Assembly (NCBI GenBank): GCA_027186245.1
Contig: CP114499.1
Coordinates: 4,035,001-4,099,000 of the forward strand
Direction: 5' to 3'
Origin: Coriaria nepalensis
Lineage: Eukaryota; Streptophyta; Magnoliopsida; Cucurbitales; Coriariaceae
Length of the DNA: 64,000 nt
Of this stretch, positions 25,355 through 36,230 are shown piece after piece. Under the pieces are notes generated by a model, which was not told the DNA's origin, ran no database searches, and was given only the letters and a program-made list of their open reading frames with translations. Positions within the stretch are counted from its first letter, which is position 1, and each line of letters starts with the position of its first letter. The position numbers were made by a program, and so were the translations under genes.

Positions 25355-26536
25355 ATTACATTACAACAAGCTATATTTTGAGACTTTTGTTTTTCTTTTC
25401 TTTCTGGCTGTCCTTTTCTAAGTAGCTCTTTTTTTTCCTTTCTTTATTATTTATTTATTTATTTATTATTATTATTATTATTATTTTGACAGCTAGTAAT
25501 AGTCCTTGTCTCTTTTAGGTCTTTAATATCACAACGTCACCATTAAGTATAGAAAAACACCGCCATTTCTACTATTCTAACACATAATCAATTTAAACAA
25601 TTATGCCGTTAATGGTTTTGAACGCCTGATTGGTAATGGTTTTGAAACGTGAAACGTAAAAATTAATTTTTTTCTGTCGTTAATTATATTGAGTAATTAT
25701 TTTCTAATTTTTTAAAAAAAATGGTAAAAGATTAATATTAAAAAAAAAGAAGAAGTAATTTTTAATTTTTTAATTATAAAAATATTTTTTTATAATTAGG
25801 TAAAATATTTTTAACAAATAAGTTAAAATTATAAATACAATATTTTATATTAAAATTTTTTTATTCCAACTCTAAAATTAAGATATGAATATAAATGCAC
25901 AAATTTTTTTTTAATGTACTTAAAATCGAGAGGAATTACTTCCAATTAAGTCTGTGGATCCCAAACAAATTTGTCCACGTCCTAAATTATCCAGCGGTTC
26001 GAAAGCTCAAGAAGAAGCGAGGAAGAAGAAACATTAGATTAGATCATATTTTGAGACAATATATTAATGGATCTCACTTTAAACACAAATCTTGGAAAGT
26101 TGAAAACCTTCCACATGTCACCATCACTACCCTTCCCATAAAGAAAATTTGCACATATATCAACAGTACCCCTCCCTCTATTTGCTTTACAACTCTCCTC
26201 CCCTTCCATATGTCTGATATCAAACGCAACAAAAACTAAACAAAATAGGATCCTATATATACATATATACATATATACATATATCTCTATGATCAGTCAC
26301 CTTCCCGATCAAACCCCACCTAATTCAAATGAAACCGCACACAGAGAAAGCAAGAGGAAAAACTAATACAAACCATGCCTGCCATTCCTAACTAAGAAAA
26401 GTGAGTAGTTCTAATCCACATAACAGGTGTCTTATTTTATAAACTGAGTGGGTCCCAGCCAGCATCATTATCATCTTTGTCAATTCTTAATTTCTTCATT
26501 AATTAACAATCATACGATACTGCATGTGGCAATGGC
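25355..26536. other. 3' flank of DUF761 copy B (unit 2)
   Basis: Non-coding and matched to unit 1 at about 5400-6400. A short open frame starting M-D-P-T-L in unit 1 (5949) is shifted by an indel here, so it is not a conserved coding sequence. (ACAT)n-like repeats lie near 26265-26285. Confidence 0.6.
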
Positions 26537-27091
26537 TCACATGCTTCTAGCCAGCATTTCCTGGAACTTCCTATAAGACTCTTGCTTCTCTAACCTGAAA
26601 TTCTCGTGACAATTAGCAATGAACATCTCAGCCAATTCATCAATCTCATTGATATCTCCATGAGGTTGATGATGATAGTGATCATCAGCATGACTACAAT
26701 TTTCTTGAACCTTTTTCTCTTCAAGCCATTGTAGATACCCTGAGAGCTGTGGATTATCAGCATCATTATCATCATGTACTACTTGATCTGTTTGAATGGT
26801 AGAATTCCAGGTTGAATCATAAAACTGCAAATGCCCTTCAAAAACGGTAGAACTAACAGGCATGATATGAGAAGAGTATCTAGTAGAGCACCAATTGTAG
26901 TGTAATCTAAACGACCCAAAGAAGATCTTGTTCTTGTTTTTCTTATCGAATTGCTTCTTCATGGAGTAAATGAACTTAGCTTGGTTCTCTTCGAGAGTAT
27001 CGATGATGAGGGATTTTGCTTTGCAAAGTGCTTTAGTGATACGTCTTAGGTGTGAGAAAATGAGGGTGTGAATTAGGGTTTTGATCTTCAT
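26537..27091 (-). CDS. DUF761 domain protein, copy B, 5'-truncated
   Basis: Paralog of the gene at 6403-7074, with the same stop, C-terminal DUF761 motif and basic centre. Its original start is gone: the homologous frame continues upstream to about 27155 and then meets a TGA, with no ATG. The first in-frame ATG is at 27089-27091, which gives 184 residues beginning M-K-I-K-T-L-I-H. Compared with copy A, about 77 bases between the TATA box and codon 15 or so are missing, including both candidate starts. The rest of the frame is open with mostly conservative changes, so a shortened protein may still be made. If translation fails it is a pseudogene. Confidence 0.75.
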   Translation of the reverse strand: MKIKTLIHTLIFSHLRRITKALCKAKSLIIDTLEENQAKFIYSMKKQFDKKNKNKIFFGSFRLHYNWCSTRYSSHIMPVSSTVFEGHLQFYDSTWNSTIQTDQVVHDDNDADNPQLSGYLQWLEEKKVQENCSHADDHYHHQPHGDINEIDELAEMFIANCHENFRLEKQESYRKFQEMLARSM

Positions 27092-27187
27092 ATCTGAGCT
27101 TAGGGTTGAAGATTTTGATGAAGATGACAATGAAGGGAAGTTGATTGAGAAAACTTGAAGTGTTCAACTGGTGTACATGTGAGTTTG

Positions 27188-27195
27188 TTTATATA
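27188..27195 (-). promoter_or_regulatory. TATA box of DUF761 copy B
   Basis: The TATATAAA box of copy A is conserved here, about 97 bases upstream of the only usable ATG. Transcription would be expected to start near 27155-27162. Confidence 0.6.
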
Positions 27196-27199
27196 TGGG

Positions 27200-29871
27200 A
27201 ATTTTATGATGCATGGTTGCTTATAAATTTGTCCCTCTGATTATCAGAATATGAAATTAAGCCTTTTGACCCTTTTTGAATGGTAGTTCGGCATGGCAGG
27301 GGGGCTTTAAAATATGTGTGAGAGCTTATCCCTAAGTTGCTTTTTTTAACCACCCTTTCTCTACGATAAAGACGCGGTTATATTTTTTCAAACATCGGTT
27401 TTATAGGTGTCGCATAAAATAATGAAGGTTCATTAAATAAGAATTGCTTTTGATACCATGATCAGAATCATGATTCTCTGCTTCTTTATCCTAAGCTTAA
27501 ATTTCTAGCAAACAATCAAACACCGATCGATGATTACCATCATTAACGAATTTAAGAGATTATTACATCACAAAAGTTATTGTTGAACGCTTCTGCTCTA
27601 AGTATTAATATCAAGTCATATAATTATTTTTAAAAATATTTAATTATTTTTAATATATATTAATAATTGAAAAAAATATATATCATTTTTAGTTCAGAGC
27701 ATCCAAAAATAACTTTACATCACAAAATGGACGAAAACCATTCGAAAACGCGCGTGTAATCCTTGACCAATCCGATATTTGACGTACAGAAGTATGCATG
27801 CATGTACGTCATTTAATTTCCATCATATTACAAATTTATTTACTATTTCCCATAAACATGTTCATGGGGATCGCGTCCTCTTGCTGGCGCAAAGGCGATT
27901 TGATTTCTTATCAAGAATTGCAAAATTGAGGCAAAGTCTAATATACGAGTACTATATATATATATACATATACTTAAATTACGCATATATATATATATAT
28001 ATATATGTATATGACTAAAATCCTAGTCAGCTCCAAGTTACTTGGTTAAAATTCTTCATATATCTTTATAATATGTTTGGTTCAATTTTTTTTTTTTTTT
28101 AAAGAATAAAAATGGGAATATAATAAAAATAAAAATGATAATTTTTTATTATCTATTTAGTTATACCATAAATAAGTAGAAATGAGAATATAAATAATGA
28201 TTTTTTTTTTATATCTATTTAAAGAAATTTAAAATTATCTGAATATTATTATAGAATTAAAAAAAAATACAAAAACAAAATCTCATATAAATATATATGC
28301 TTATTTTAATTTTCTTAAAAAATATCTATTTAAATATAAATAAAAAATTATTCATTTAAACTAAATAATAAAATTAAATAAATATTTTATTTCACCTTAG
28401 AATTAAACTAAATATACTCTTAAATATTAGTTATATACGTATTCAAACGAAAGTCAAAACCTACTCCAGCCCAAGTGGAAGGCGGTTATCTATAAAGCAG
28501 ATGTGAGGAAACAAACATGTTATTGTACAAGTCATTGTTGAGTAATTAAGAAGCAAACTGTACAGAAACGAGCTAATCGGTTAATTAATTAATTAATTAA
28601 TTAATTAAAAATCTATTTTTTAACACTACCCAACAAAAATGATAGTGAAATTTATCGGCAAGGAAACTGTGTAGAAAGAAGCTTCTAATTAGTTAATTAA
28701 TTAGTCGAATTCTAAATTTTCCACAGTACTCCCCACCAAAGTAAAACCGACAGTGTTGAAAAATAAACAAACATACTTGTTGTTTCTTTCTAATTAAGAT
28801 CCCTACATGCTCCAAAATATGTAATTAAAACAATAACTAGATCGTAAAGGAGAAAGAAACAGCATCCTTATGTATATATAACTTAATCTTTGATTAGCAA
28901 CTGCTAATTAATTTAATGTTGTAATTTTGACAAGCATGCAGTTTTCTTAATTCCGGTTTGTAGATAAAATTTTCTAACGCATGCTCCTATGAAAGTTGAA
29001 ACAGGTAAACGTGTCGTTCGTACTTTTTATTTCAATTTTGTTAATTACCTTTTCCCTAACTTGCACTCCTTAAACTGTGTCCAGTGAAGTCTGAAGGCTA
29101 AGTCATGGAGATATTTAGTTTAGTTTATTGCTGACGAAGGAGATTGATTTCCTTCAAATTGGGTTGAAATTATGATTTTCTAGAGAGAGTAGTTACCATT
29201 TTAAAATCCAAATTCTTAATTTTTTTTATTTTTTATTTTTTGCCCCGAACAGAGAAGAGGGAAAAATGTTGTTTCCAAGCTAGCTAATGTGGTTTTAGTT
29301 TGGGATTGTGAGGATTTATTTTTAAAGGGTTGATTGTGTTGAATATAATAAAATTAGATTGTGCAAAAATTATAAAGAAACAGTAAAAACAGTATGTAAC
29401 ACCAATAAGCATAAGCCATAATAATGTAATGAAGTATGTAAATATAGTTTGTAAATTGTATACAAACATAATATATAAATGGTGCACTTAATCTATAACT
29501 AGAAAACATAATAGTAAACAACTCTACAATCAGAATTCGTTATTTAGGAAAATATGAATTGAAATAGAGAATATAAAATAGCAAACCAGATCTATTTCTC
29601 TTAAAATAGATTCGTATTATTTACTCGGTTTTTCAAATCATCCTACAACTGAGTAGAAGGGAAACAAAATATGAGAGAGATTGATGATTTTTAATATGAA
29701 ATTTTTAAGAGGAGTGTTAATATATAATATTTATGTGAAGGAGAGTTACAAATCAGATTTAATTAGTCATTAATCTCGACGAAATTAAAAATTAAATTAT
29801 TGGTTTAATTAGTAATTAAATTACTAATTAATTTGGTGGAAACATAAAATTAATTTTCGTAATTGTTAGGC
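27200..29871. other. Non-coding part of unit 2
   Basis: Matches unit 1 at about 27240-27800 (with 7255-7680) and 28440-29110 (with 8020-8640). It holds an (AT)n run near 27985-28008 and a (TTAA)n run near 28580-28606. No gene seen. Beyond 29150 the match to unit 1 is lost. Confidence 0.5.
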
Positions 29872-30819
29872 TGTTGGAATGAAAAAAATAAGAGAAATTG
29901 CGAAACACGAATAAGGTGGACTCTTGGGCCGACATCTGTGGTGCCCAAGTAAAATTGCACACCAGGCCTGAACCATTTTGGACTAGATTCGTACGCCCTA
30001 TGAGAGTTTGCGGAAGAGAAAATATTCTAGTTTATATATTATTACTCATAAATAAATGAGCAATAGTATATGAAGACTCAACTTGAATGTTCCTTTTCTA
30101 GTGTCGGATACATTTTTCTTCACTTTAAACAATTTCAATAGTGCACTTTGAACATTAATTTCTCATTCACCCATTTACTATATACCGTTTCGAAACTTTC
30201 ACGGAGAAGAATCCGAATAAACTTTGACATTTTACTTACACAAAGTGGGCGTCACTTAAAATTAAGTCTAAAAATAGCATACTAAAATGTTTATTTTTTC
30301 AACAATCTGCCATATGAATGAAAATTGACGGAGTATAAAAATAAATAATTATTATATTGAAACATTTTCGACCTTGTGATAGCATTCAAAGAATCAAAAT
30401 TTACATTGGATAAGTATATATCAACCTTTGAATCTTATATTATGAAAGTATATTGACTTTATTGGTTAAACAGCAGATAAGATGTCTTTGAACTATTCTG
30501 TCATTTATATAAATGATAACATACTTCACATAAAAATATCTCCATATATAATTGAGTTCTCATTATTATGTTTATTTGGCGTTCAATATCTGTGTGGTTC
30601 TGCAAGAGTTGGAAGGAATTAAGCCTTTATTAATTCCCTTAGAAGCGGCCCAACTTCTCTATCACATAGGTGATTTTTAATTAAAAGTAACACATTTTAC
30701 TCCTCTTGGATTTCCCATTTTCTTAATAATTATTAAGAGCATAACTTATTCTTTTTCTTCTAGGCATCAATGTTCCATCACATGAATAGATAGGAGGATA
30801 ACCCTTATAGTGATCTAAT

Positions 30820-31480
30820 TGAGTGTTTACAACTAGGTTATCCATTTGAACTAGATCTCGAGATCTCCAGTCAATTAGGTAGAGTTTCTATTATATTGAC
30901 TTCTTCTTTCATGGGCTTTAATTTATTCCCCTTGATGACTCTTCAACTACATCTCTATTTAACACTATAATTACGAGATATGCAACGTTATCCATGGATA
31001 ACTCTAATTGAGAGTAATTTTTTTTAAAAGGATCTTTAAGATGAATTTATAACTTCCTTGAAGTTTTGATATTCATCTTCTATCTCAACCTATTATTCAT
31101 TTTCTTATTCTTGATCATGAGTATCTTCAATGAGAAACTCATATGTTTATTTAACCGATCTTGGTTTCACTGTGGATTAAACCAAGAAGTTTGATATTCA
31201 TTTCAATTTATAAGTTTCTCACTTATATTTTTGAACCAATATGGAAGTTTGGTATATGATTCATGTTAAATAATCTACCCATAGATTCATAATTAACATA
31301 TTCTGATCTAGTATGTTATAGATTAAAAAACCTCAAGCAAGTAAACAAAATAACTAGCCTTATTAATTTCTCAATATATCATAACATTTCATTTAGCTTA
31401 TAAGCTCATTAACAAACTTTCCACTCACATCTCACTCAACTAAGCGGAAAGATCAATGTCCGAAATGGAGAAGAAGTAAA
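30820..31480. repeat. Dispersed repeat, copy 1
   Basis: Diverged direct copy of 35020-35700, with shared phrases such as CCATGGATAACTCTAATTGA, TGGATTAAACCAAGAAGTTT and AACATATTCTGATCTAG. It lies in a larger block from a TGTTGGAATG at 29872 that may be an LTR-type element inserted into unit 2, but no second end with TG..CA form could be fixed. Confidence 0.55.
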
Positions 31481-31489
31481 AGAGATGTG

Positions 31490-32899
31490 ACAGTTGAGTG
31501 AGCTAGCTGGGGATTGACATATGGCTTCATGCTATTAGTGGAGCATGTGAAATGATTGTGGCGTGCAAGGGAAGTTTTAGTACGTTGTTTCACATTCTTT
31601 CATTACTATCAGATAAGACATAAGTCAAGCAGATTTTTCTAGAGCAGGTCAACATGAATATAAAGTAGGGTGCCACACGCCCCTAACCAATTCAGACAGC
31701 ATGCCAAGGGGCTAATTGTTGGGCCAATATTTTGATCACTCTTAGTTTGAGGCTTAGAGTTAGATAAATAGCTGATCTGAGGACATGATCAGTCTCGGAC
31801 CAAGTGGCGCAAGCTTGTTTGGTCATAATGCATGACTACTGAAGCTAAGGAGCTTAAGTTGATGGCCTTGATAGGTACATGTGTTACCAAGCATATTAGA
31901 CCATAGATGGGCCGAGGCTGAGGCCGACCATGGTGTTCGTCAATGTATCTTCAGTTTGAGAAGGGCCTAAGGAGTAAAGCTTAAATAAGGAGATAAACAT
32001 AAGGTTCCTTTCTAATATCTTAATAGGAGCATATCTTTGATATGGTAGAGGGAGAGTGGCATTGTCATCGATCATGAAGTAAGAAACAATTAGAGTCTTA
32101 AGTATTGGGAAGAAGACGCGTGTAATAGTGTCTTGGGTTTCACCCCATATCAATGGTATATAAGCTAAAAAATGTTTGGAGAAGGTAATTCATCTTTTAT
32201 TTTTAAATTCTCTCCAAACAATATTTCTAAGTTTTCGTGACTGACTTGATTGTCGGAGGGGATAAGCTGACCATAATCTCGGCTACTCCTTGTTTTGTGT
32301 GTGCAGGTGTGCTGATTTTGGAGCATGCTGTTAATAGCGGTGCCCTCCAACTTAGACGGATTTCCATGTTATCAGCTTGGATTTGAATCTCGTAAACTAA
32401 TCAAAACTCCCGAGGTGAGGGCAAAATGAACTAAATCAAAGCTGCTAATTATATCGAATCTGACCTCATTCACATGGTTAGGAGCGTTACTTGAGCTAAG
32501 AGAGATCACACCTATGATATCCTGCGAAAGAACGTTTCCTAAGTTAAGCCAGACCCAAAGTCTTGTGGCTCAAGTAGCAGTTTCACTAGGCATATATTAA
32601 AGAGTAATGAATGACCATACAACTGTTTAGTCTTCATTAACAGCTCACTAATTCTGTCATATAGAGAGAGATGAGCAGTCTCCAACGCCAAAGTCGGGTC
32701 AGTTGATCAATATGACCCCGGATATGGCTTATCCAACCGATGCTCATACCTACTATACCCAAGTGGACCTTAAAAGAACGTAGATCACCAAAGGCATTCA
32801 ATACTGCAATAAGTAGTCGATGTACGTAAATGGACCTTACTGACTGCATGCCGAAGTGCAGAAGAAATCCTTTCACCGTGTAAAGCTAAAAAATAATTA
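31490..32899. other. Unit 2 insertion of unknown type
   Basis: Less AT-rich than its surroundings. It starts near a TGTTGGGCC at 31717, has a CATATCAATGGTATATAAGC promoter-like stretch near 32150, and a GTGTGTGCAGGTGTGC segment near 32298. This layout resembles a Gypsy-type LTR, but no matching end, target duplication or protein was found. It has no counterpart in unit 1. Confidence 0.3.
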
Positions 32900-34560
32900 C
32901 TCTCCCCATAGAATTTGTATTGTTAGATGAAAGCTCTAAGGTTAAGCCTAAATTAAGTTGTAAAAGACACGTTCAGTTCAAACTATTCAAACATCAAACA
33001 CGAGATGGCCAAAGGGAGATTTTTCTAGAAACATCATTTCAGCCTTTCCTCTTTCCTTTATATATTCTTCGACGAATAAGTTTGTCACGATCATCAGCAG
33101 CTGTTGGCCTGGTGCTTGTAGTTCACAAACTTTAACTTTTCTTTCTTCCTACCTATATATATATATATATATATATATTCATCCCCTTTGTATAAGTTAA
33201 ATCAAATCTTTGCTCAATTTTGAAAGTGCTGAGCTTTCACATTTCCCTATTTCAGCATATCCTCCAATACAGTCACGAAAATCACTTTCTGTTATGCCAA
33301 CTTTCATCACAGCATCACGATTTCTTAGTACAAGTTCAAGTTTAATTTCTCCTCTCGTTAGTTAATACACCAATCTAATATATGTTGGGAGACCGAATGA
33401 TCGATCTAGCTCGGCTCACTCACCATGAGATCGATCGGGACAGGCCATGTCCTATATATAGCACATAGAGCCGGCTTTGTGAATCAAGAGCCAGGTCAGG
33501 CAGACTAGCTCCGTCGACTACCTCCAGTTGTACAGAACCACGGGTCAACCGTCAGTAGGACCACAATTTGGATAACTAACAATATTATTCATGATCACAA
33601 TTAAAGCATACACAACGCGAATGATAAGCTCTAATCATTTACGTAATAATCAATTATGATCTCAACTTTCAAAATGCTAATGACGTTCATGCATGATATT
33701 GAGAAAAGAACTCGTACGGAATTATGAAGCAAACAATTCATGGGTTGCCCTCTTTGTTCTAGGTGAAAGCATGGGTCATAGATGACCTCTTTTACTTTTT
33801 CTTCTTTGAACGTACAATGGTCCAAACTGCTATGAATTTTTTATAAATGTTATATATATATATATATATATATATACATACGAGTTAATTCGTATTTTAA
33901 TTCTAATATAATTCGAATTTTATGATTTCGTCAGCTACTGCAAACCTTTTAATTTATGTATATATATATAGAAAATAAATATTATGCAAGTTATTTTTAA
34001 GGTTTGTAATTTGATTGCCCAAAAAAAAAAAAAGTTTGTAATTTGTATCAATGCTTATATAAGTATGCCTGTATATCATCATATCAAATATTATATCGAT
34101 ATGAGTTAGATCTCATCAATCATTTGCACATGGGAATGAGGAATTGACAAAACCTCCATTACATGATCCAAATCTCTCATATATATTAACAAAGACGGAT
34201 GCAATTGCCTAAGGTACTATTATTTATATATATATTTTATAAAAAATAAATAATTTTAAATAAATAATTTAAAGTATTATATACATATCAGTTAACTTTC
34301 ACATTTATAATTTATTATCAAAAATTTTTAATTAATATTTAATATTTAAAAAAAATTCATATTACTCAACATATATTTTACCTAATCACTTATATTTTAT
34401 TTATAAATATTAATAATTTTTTTAATTCTCCATTTATTTAAATTTAAATTTTACCTAGAATTCCGTGCAACTTGTGGAGAAAATTTTTTGCTAGGCTATT
34501 GTTTATGATATTTAAATTGAAAAGATCAAAACGATTTTTATTATCATGCACAAAGTTGAC
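32900..34560. other. Duplicated non-coding block, unit 2 copy
   Basis: Collinear with 13101-14395, including the TATA-like stretch near 33058, the AATGACGTTCATGCATGATA segment near 33679 and the ATCATTTGCACATGGGAATG segment near 34119. (AT)n runs lie at about 33158-33178 and 33853-33876. No conserved open frame. Confidence 0.5.
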
Positions 34561-35019
34561 ATATTGACATGGTTGGTTCATCGCATCAAATTTAGTATGG
34601 GTTTACGATTTATAAGTCTACCGTATACCAAAATTATGGCCCGCAAACCGGAATACATGTCGCTGTAGTAAACAAAAGCCCATTCATGGAGGCCCGCAAA
34701 CTCTTAAAGATTAAAATGCCTGGCTTGACTATTATTGGGCTGAATAGGTGAATGATACGGCCCATTTCGCTAATGCGTAAAGGGGCTGATTGGCAAGAAC
34801 TCATATATAAATTATTATGATTATAATAAGTTAATTAAGGTTATAATAAAATAATTAATATTTATAATTATAAGTTAATTATGATTATAATATTTTTTGA
34901 TTTTTTTTATAAGTGAAATAATGATATTTATAATAGCTTAGATCGTAGAAACTGAAATTGGATATGAGAAAAACTCTTAATAAGAGTATCTACAATTATA
35001 TCTGTAATTTAATCTGTAA

Positions 35020-35700
35020 TAAGATAACTAGGATTATATTCTTGATAACTTTTCAACTAACTCTCTATTTAATTATTTGGTTAGCAAATCCATAAAATTA
35101 TTCATGGATAATTTTAATTGAGAATAGTTCATTAAACCTTTTTTTTTTTTAGATAATTCATAACTTTCTTAAAATTTTGATATTTATCTCTTAATAAGAA
35201 AGTTAGAAAATCTTAATCAAGAGTTTTTTGTTTTTGTTTTCTTTCATAGCTCTTTGCTACATTGAGATTTAATCTCAACCTTTTCTTCAATTTCTTGTTT
35301 TTGATCTTGTCTATCATCATTGATTATCTTATGTGTTCATTTAAAAAAACTATATTTCATTTTGAACCTTCTCACAAATATATGTTCAAAGAGAATACAT
35401 TTTTATATGGATTAAACTAAGAAGTTTGACATTTATTTCAATTCTCTAACTGATGACCTTGTTTATTTTTTCTTATGTGAAAGTTTGGTATGCGATTTAT
35501 ATTAATTATTTTACGCATAGAATTATAGTTAACATATTCTAATCTAACATATTATAGATTAGAAAAACACTAACAAGTAACAAAATAACAAGCATTATTA
35601 AATTATTTGTTAATTTCTCAAGGATCAAGGTCATCAACAAACTTTCCCGACAAAATTATCAGTTCACTTAACTAAGTAGAGAGATTAATATCCAAAATAT
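35020..35700. repeat. Dispersed repeat, copy 2
   Basis: Second copy of the repeat at 30820-31480. It sits directly next to the minus-strand Copia gag remnant, which suggests that the repeat is part of a Copia-related element, perhaps its LTR or a non-coding internal part. Confidence 0.55.
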
Positions 35701-35729
35701 CTTAAGTACTATTGTCCACCGTATTTGCT

Positions 35730-36230
35730 TCTTGGTTTTTGTTTTTTCTTTAGAAGCATACAATCTGAAAACTTTGTGACCCATATTGTCACAATTAAAG
35801 AACTTTCCTTAAAATTTTATTTATTTCTTTGGGACTCCTCCTTTTGGTTTCTAATTTGATTTTTTATTAGTCTTTTTAGAACTTTGACTTATTGCAGTCT
35901 TAAAGTCAACCATTTGTAATCTAGGAAGTAATCTATAGCTTTTTTCCTAGTGCTTGCATCCTCTATTTTATACTTATGGTCTAGAGATTCTCATAGCTCC
36001 TTAGTCATTTTCTTGTTACCATATACATTGTACAAAAAATCAGTAAAATTATTCATCATATAATTCCAACATAAAATATCAAAATATTTCCAAGTATTAA
36101 TAGCATTGATAACTTGGATATTATGCTCATTATTTTTTAGCTCAAAAGATTTTTTTTTTAAGAATCTCGCAAGATTTAGGATAGTCAGATAAAACAGCAT
36201 CTTTTATTGTCAACTTGAAATTATGTCTGT
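35730..36230 (-). pseudogene. Copia gag remnant
   Basis: The minus strand from about 36200 to 35890 reads W-K-Y-F-D-I-L-C-W-N-Y, N-F-T-D-F-L-Y-N-V-Y, then M-T-K-E-L-W-E-S-L and K-Y-K-I-E-D-A, the UBN2-type gag of Copia elements. Around 35755-35800 lies a damaged zinc knuckle (F-F-N-C-D-N-M-G-H-K). Stops and missing cysteines show decay. Pol is absent. Not the same lineage as the gag at 21069. Confidence 0.7.

Larger units (their letters stand above)
16905..34560 (+). repeat. Segmental duplication, unit 2
   Basis: Direct repeat of 4713-14395 in the same order and orientation, enlarged by insertions: the composite block at about 16995-19945, the Copia element at 20725-25354, and unrelated repeat DNA between about 29200 and 32900. 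It carries the second DUF761 gene. Edges are approximate. Confidence 0.85.

Noticed and set aside
31717..32350. Possible Gypsy-type LTR starting TGTTGGGCC
   Set aside because: The right end, a matching TG..CA boundary and a convincing target duplication of CTAAT could not be found, so it is described but not called as an LTR.
32637..32876. 79-codon minus-strand frame as a possible Gypsy gag
   Set aside because: No gag motif or zinc knuckle could be recognised; kept only as part of an unknown insertion.
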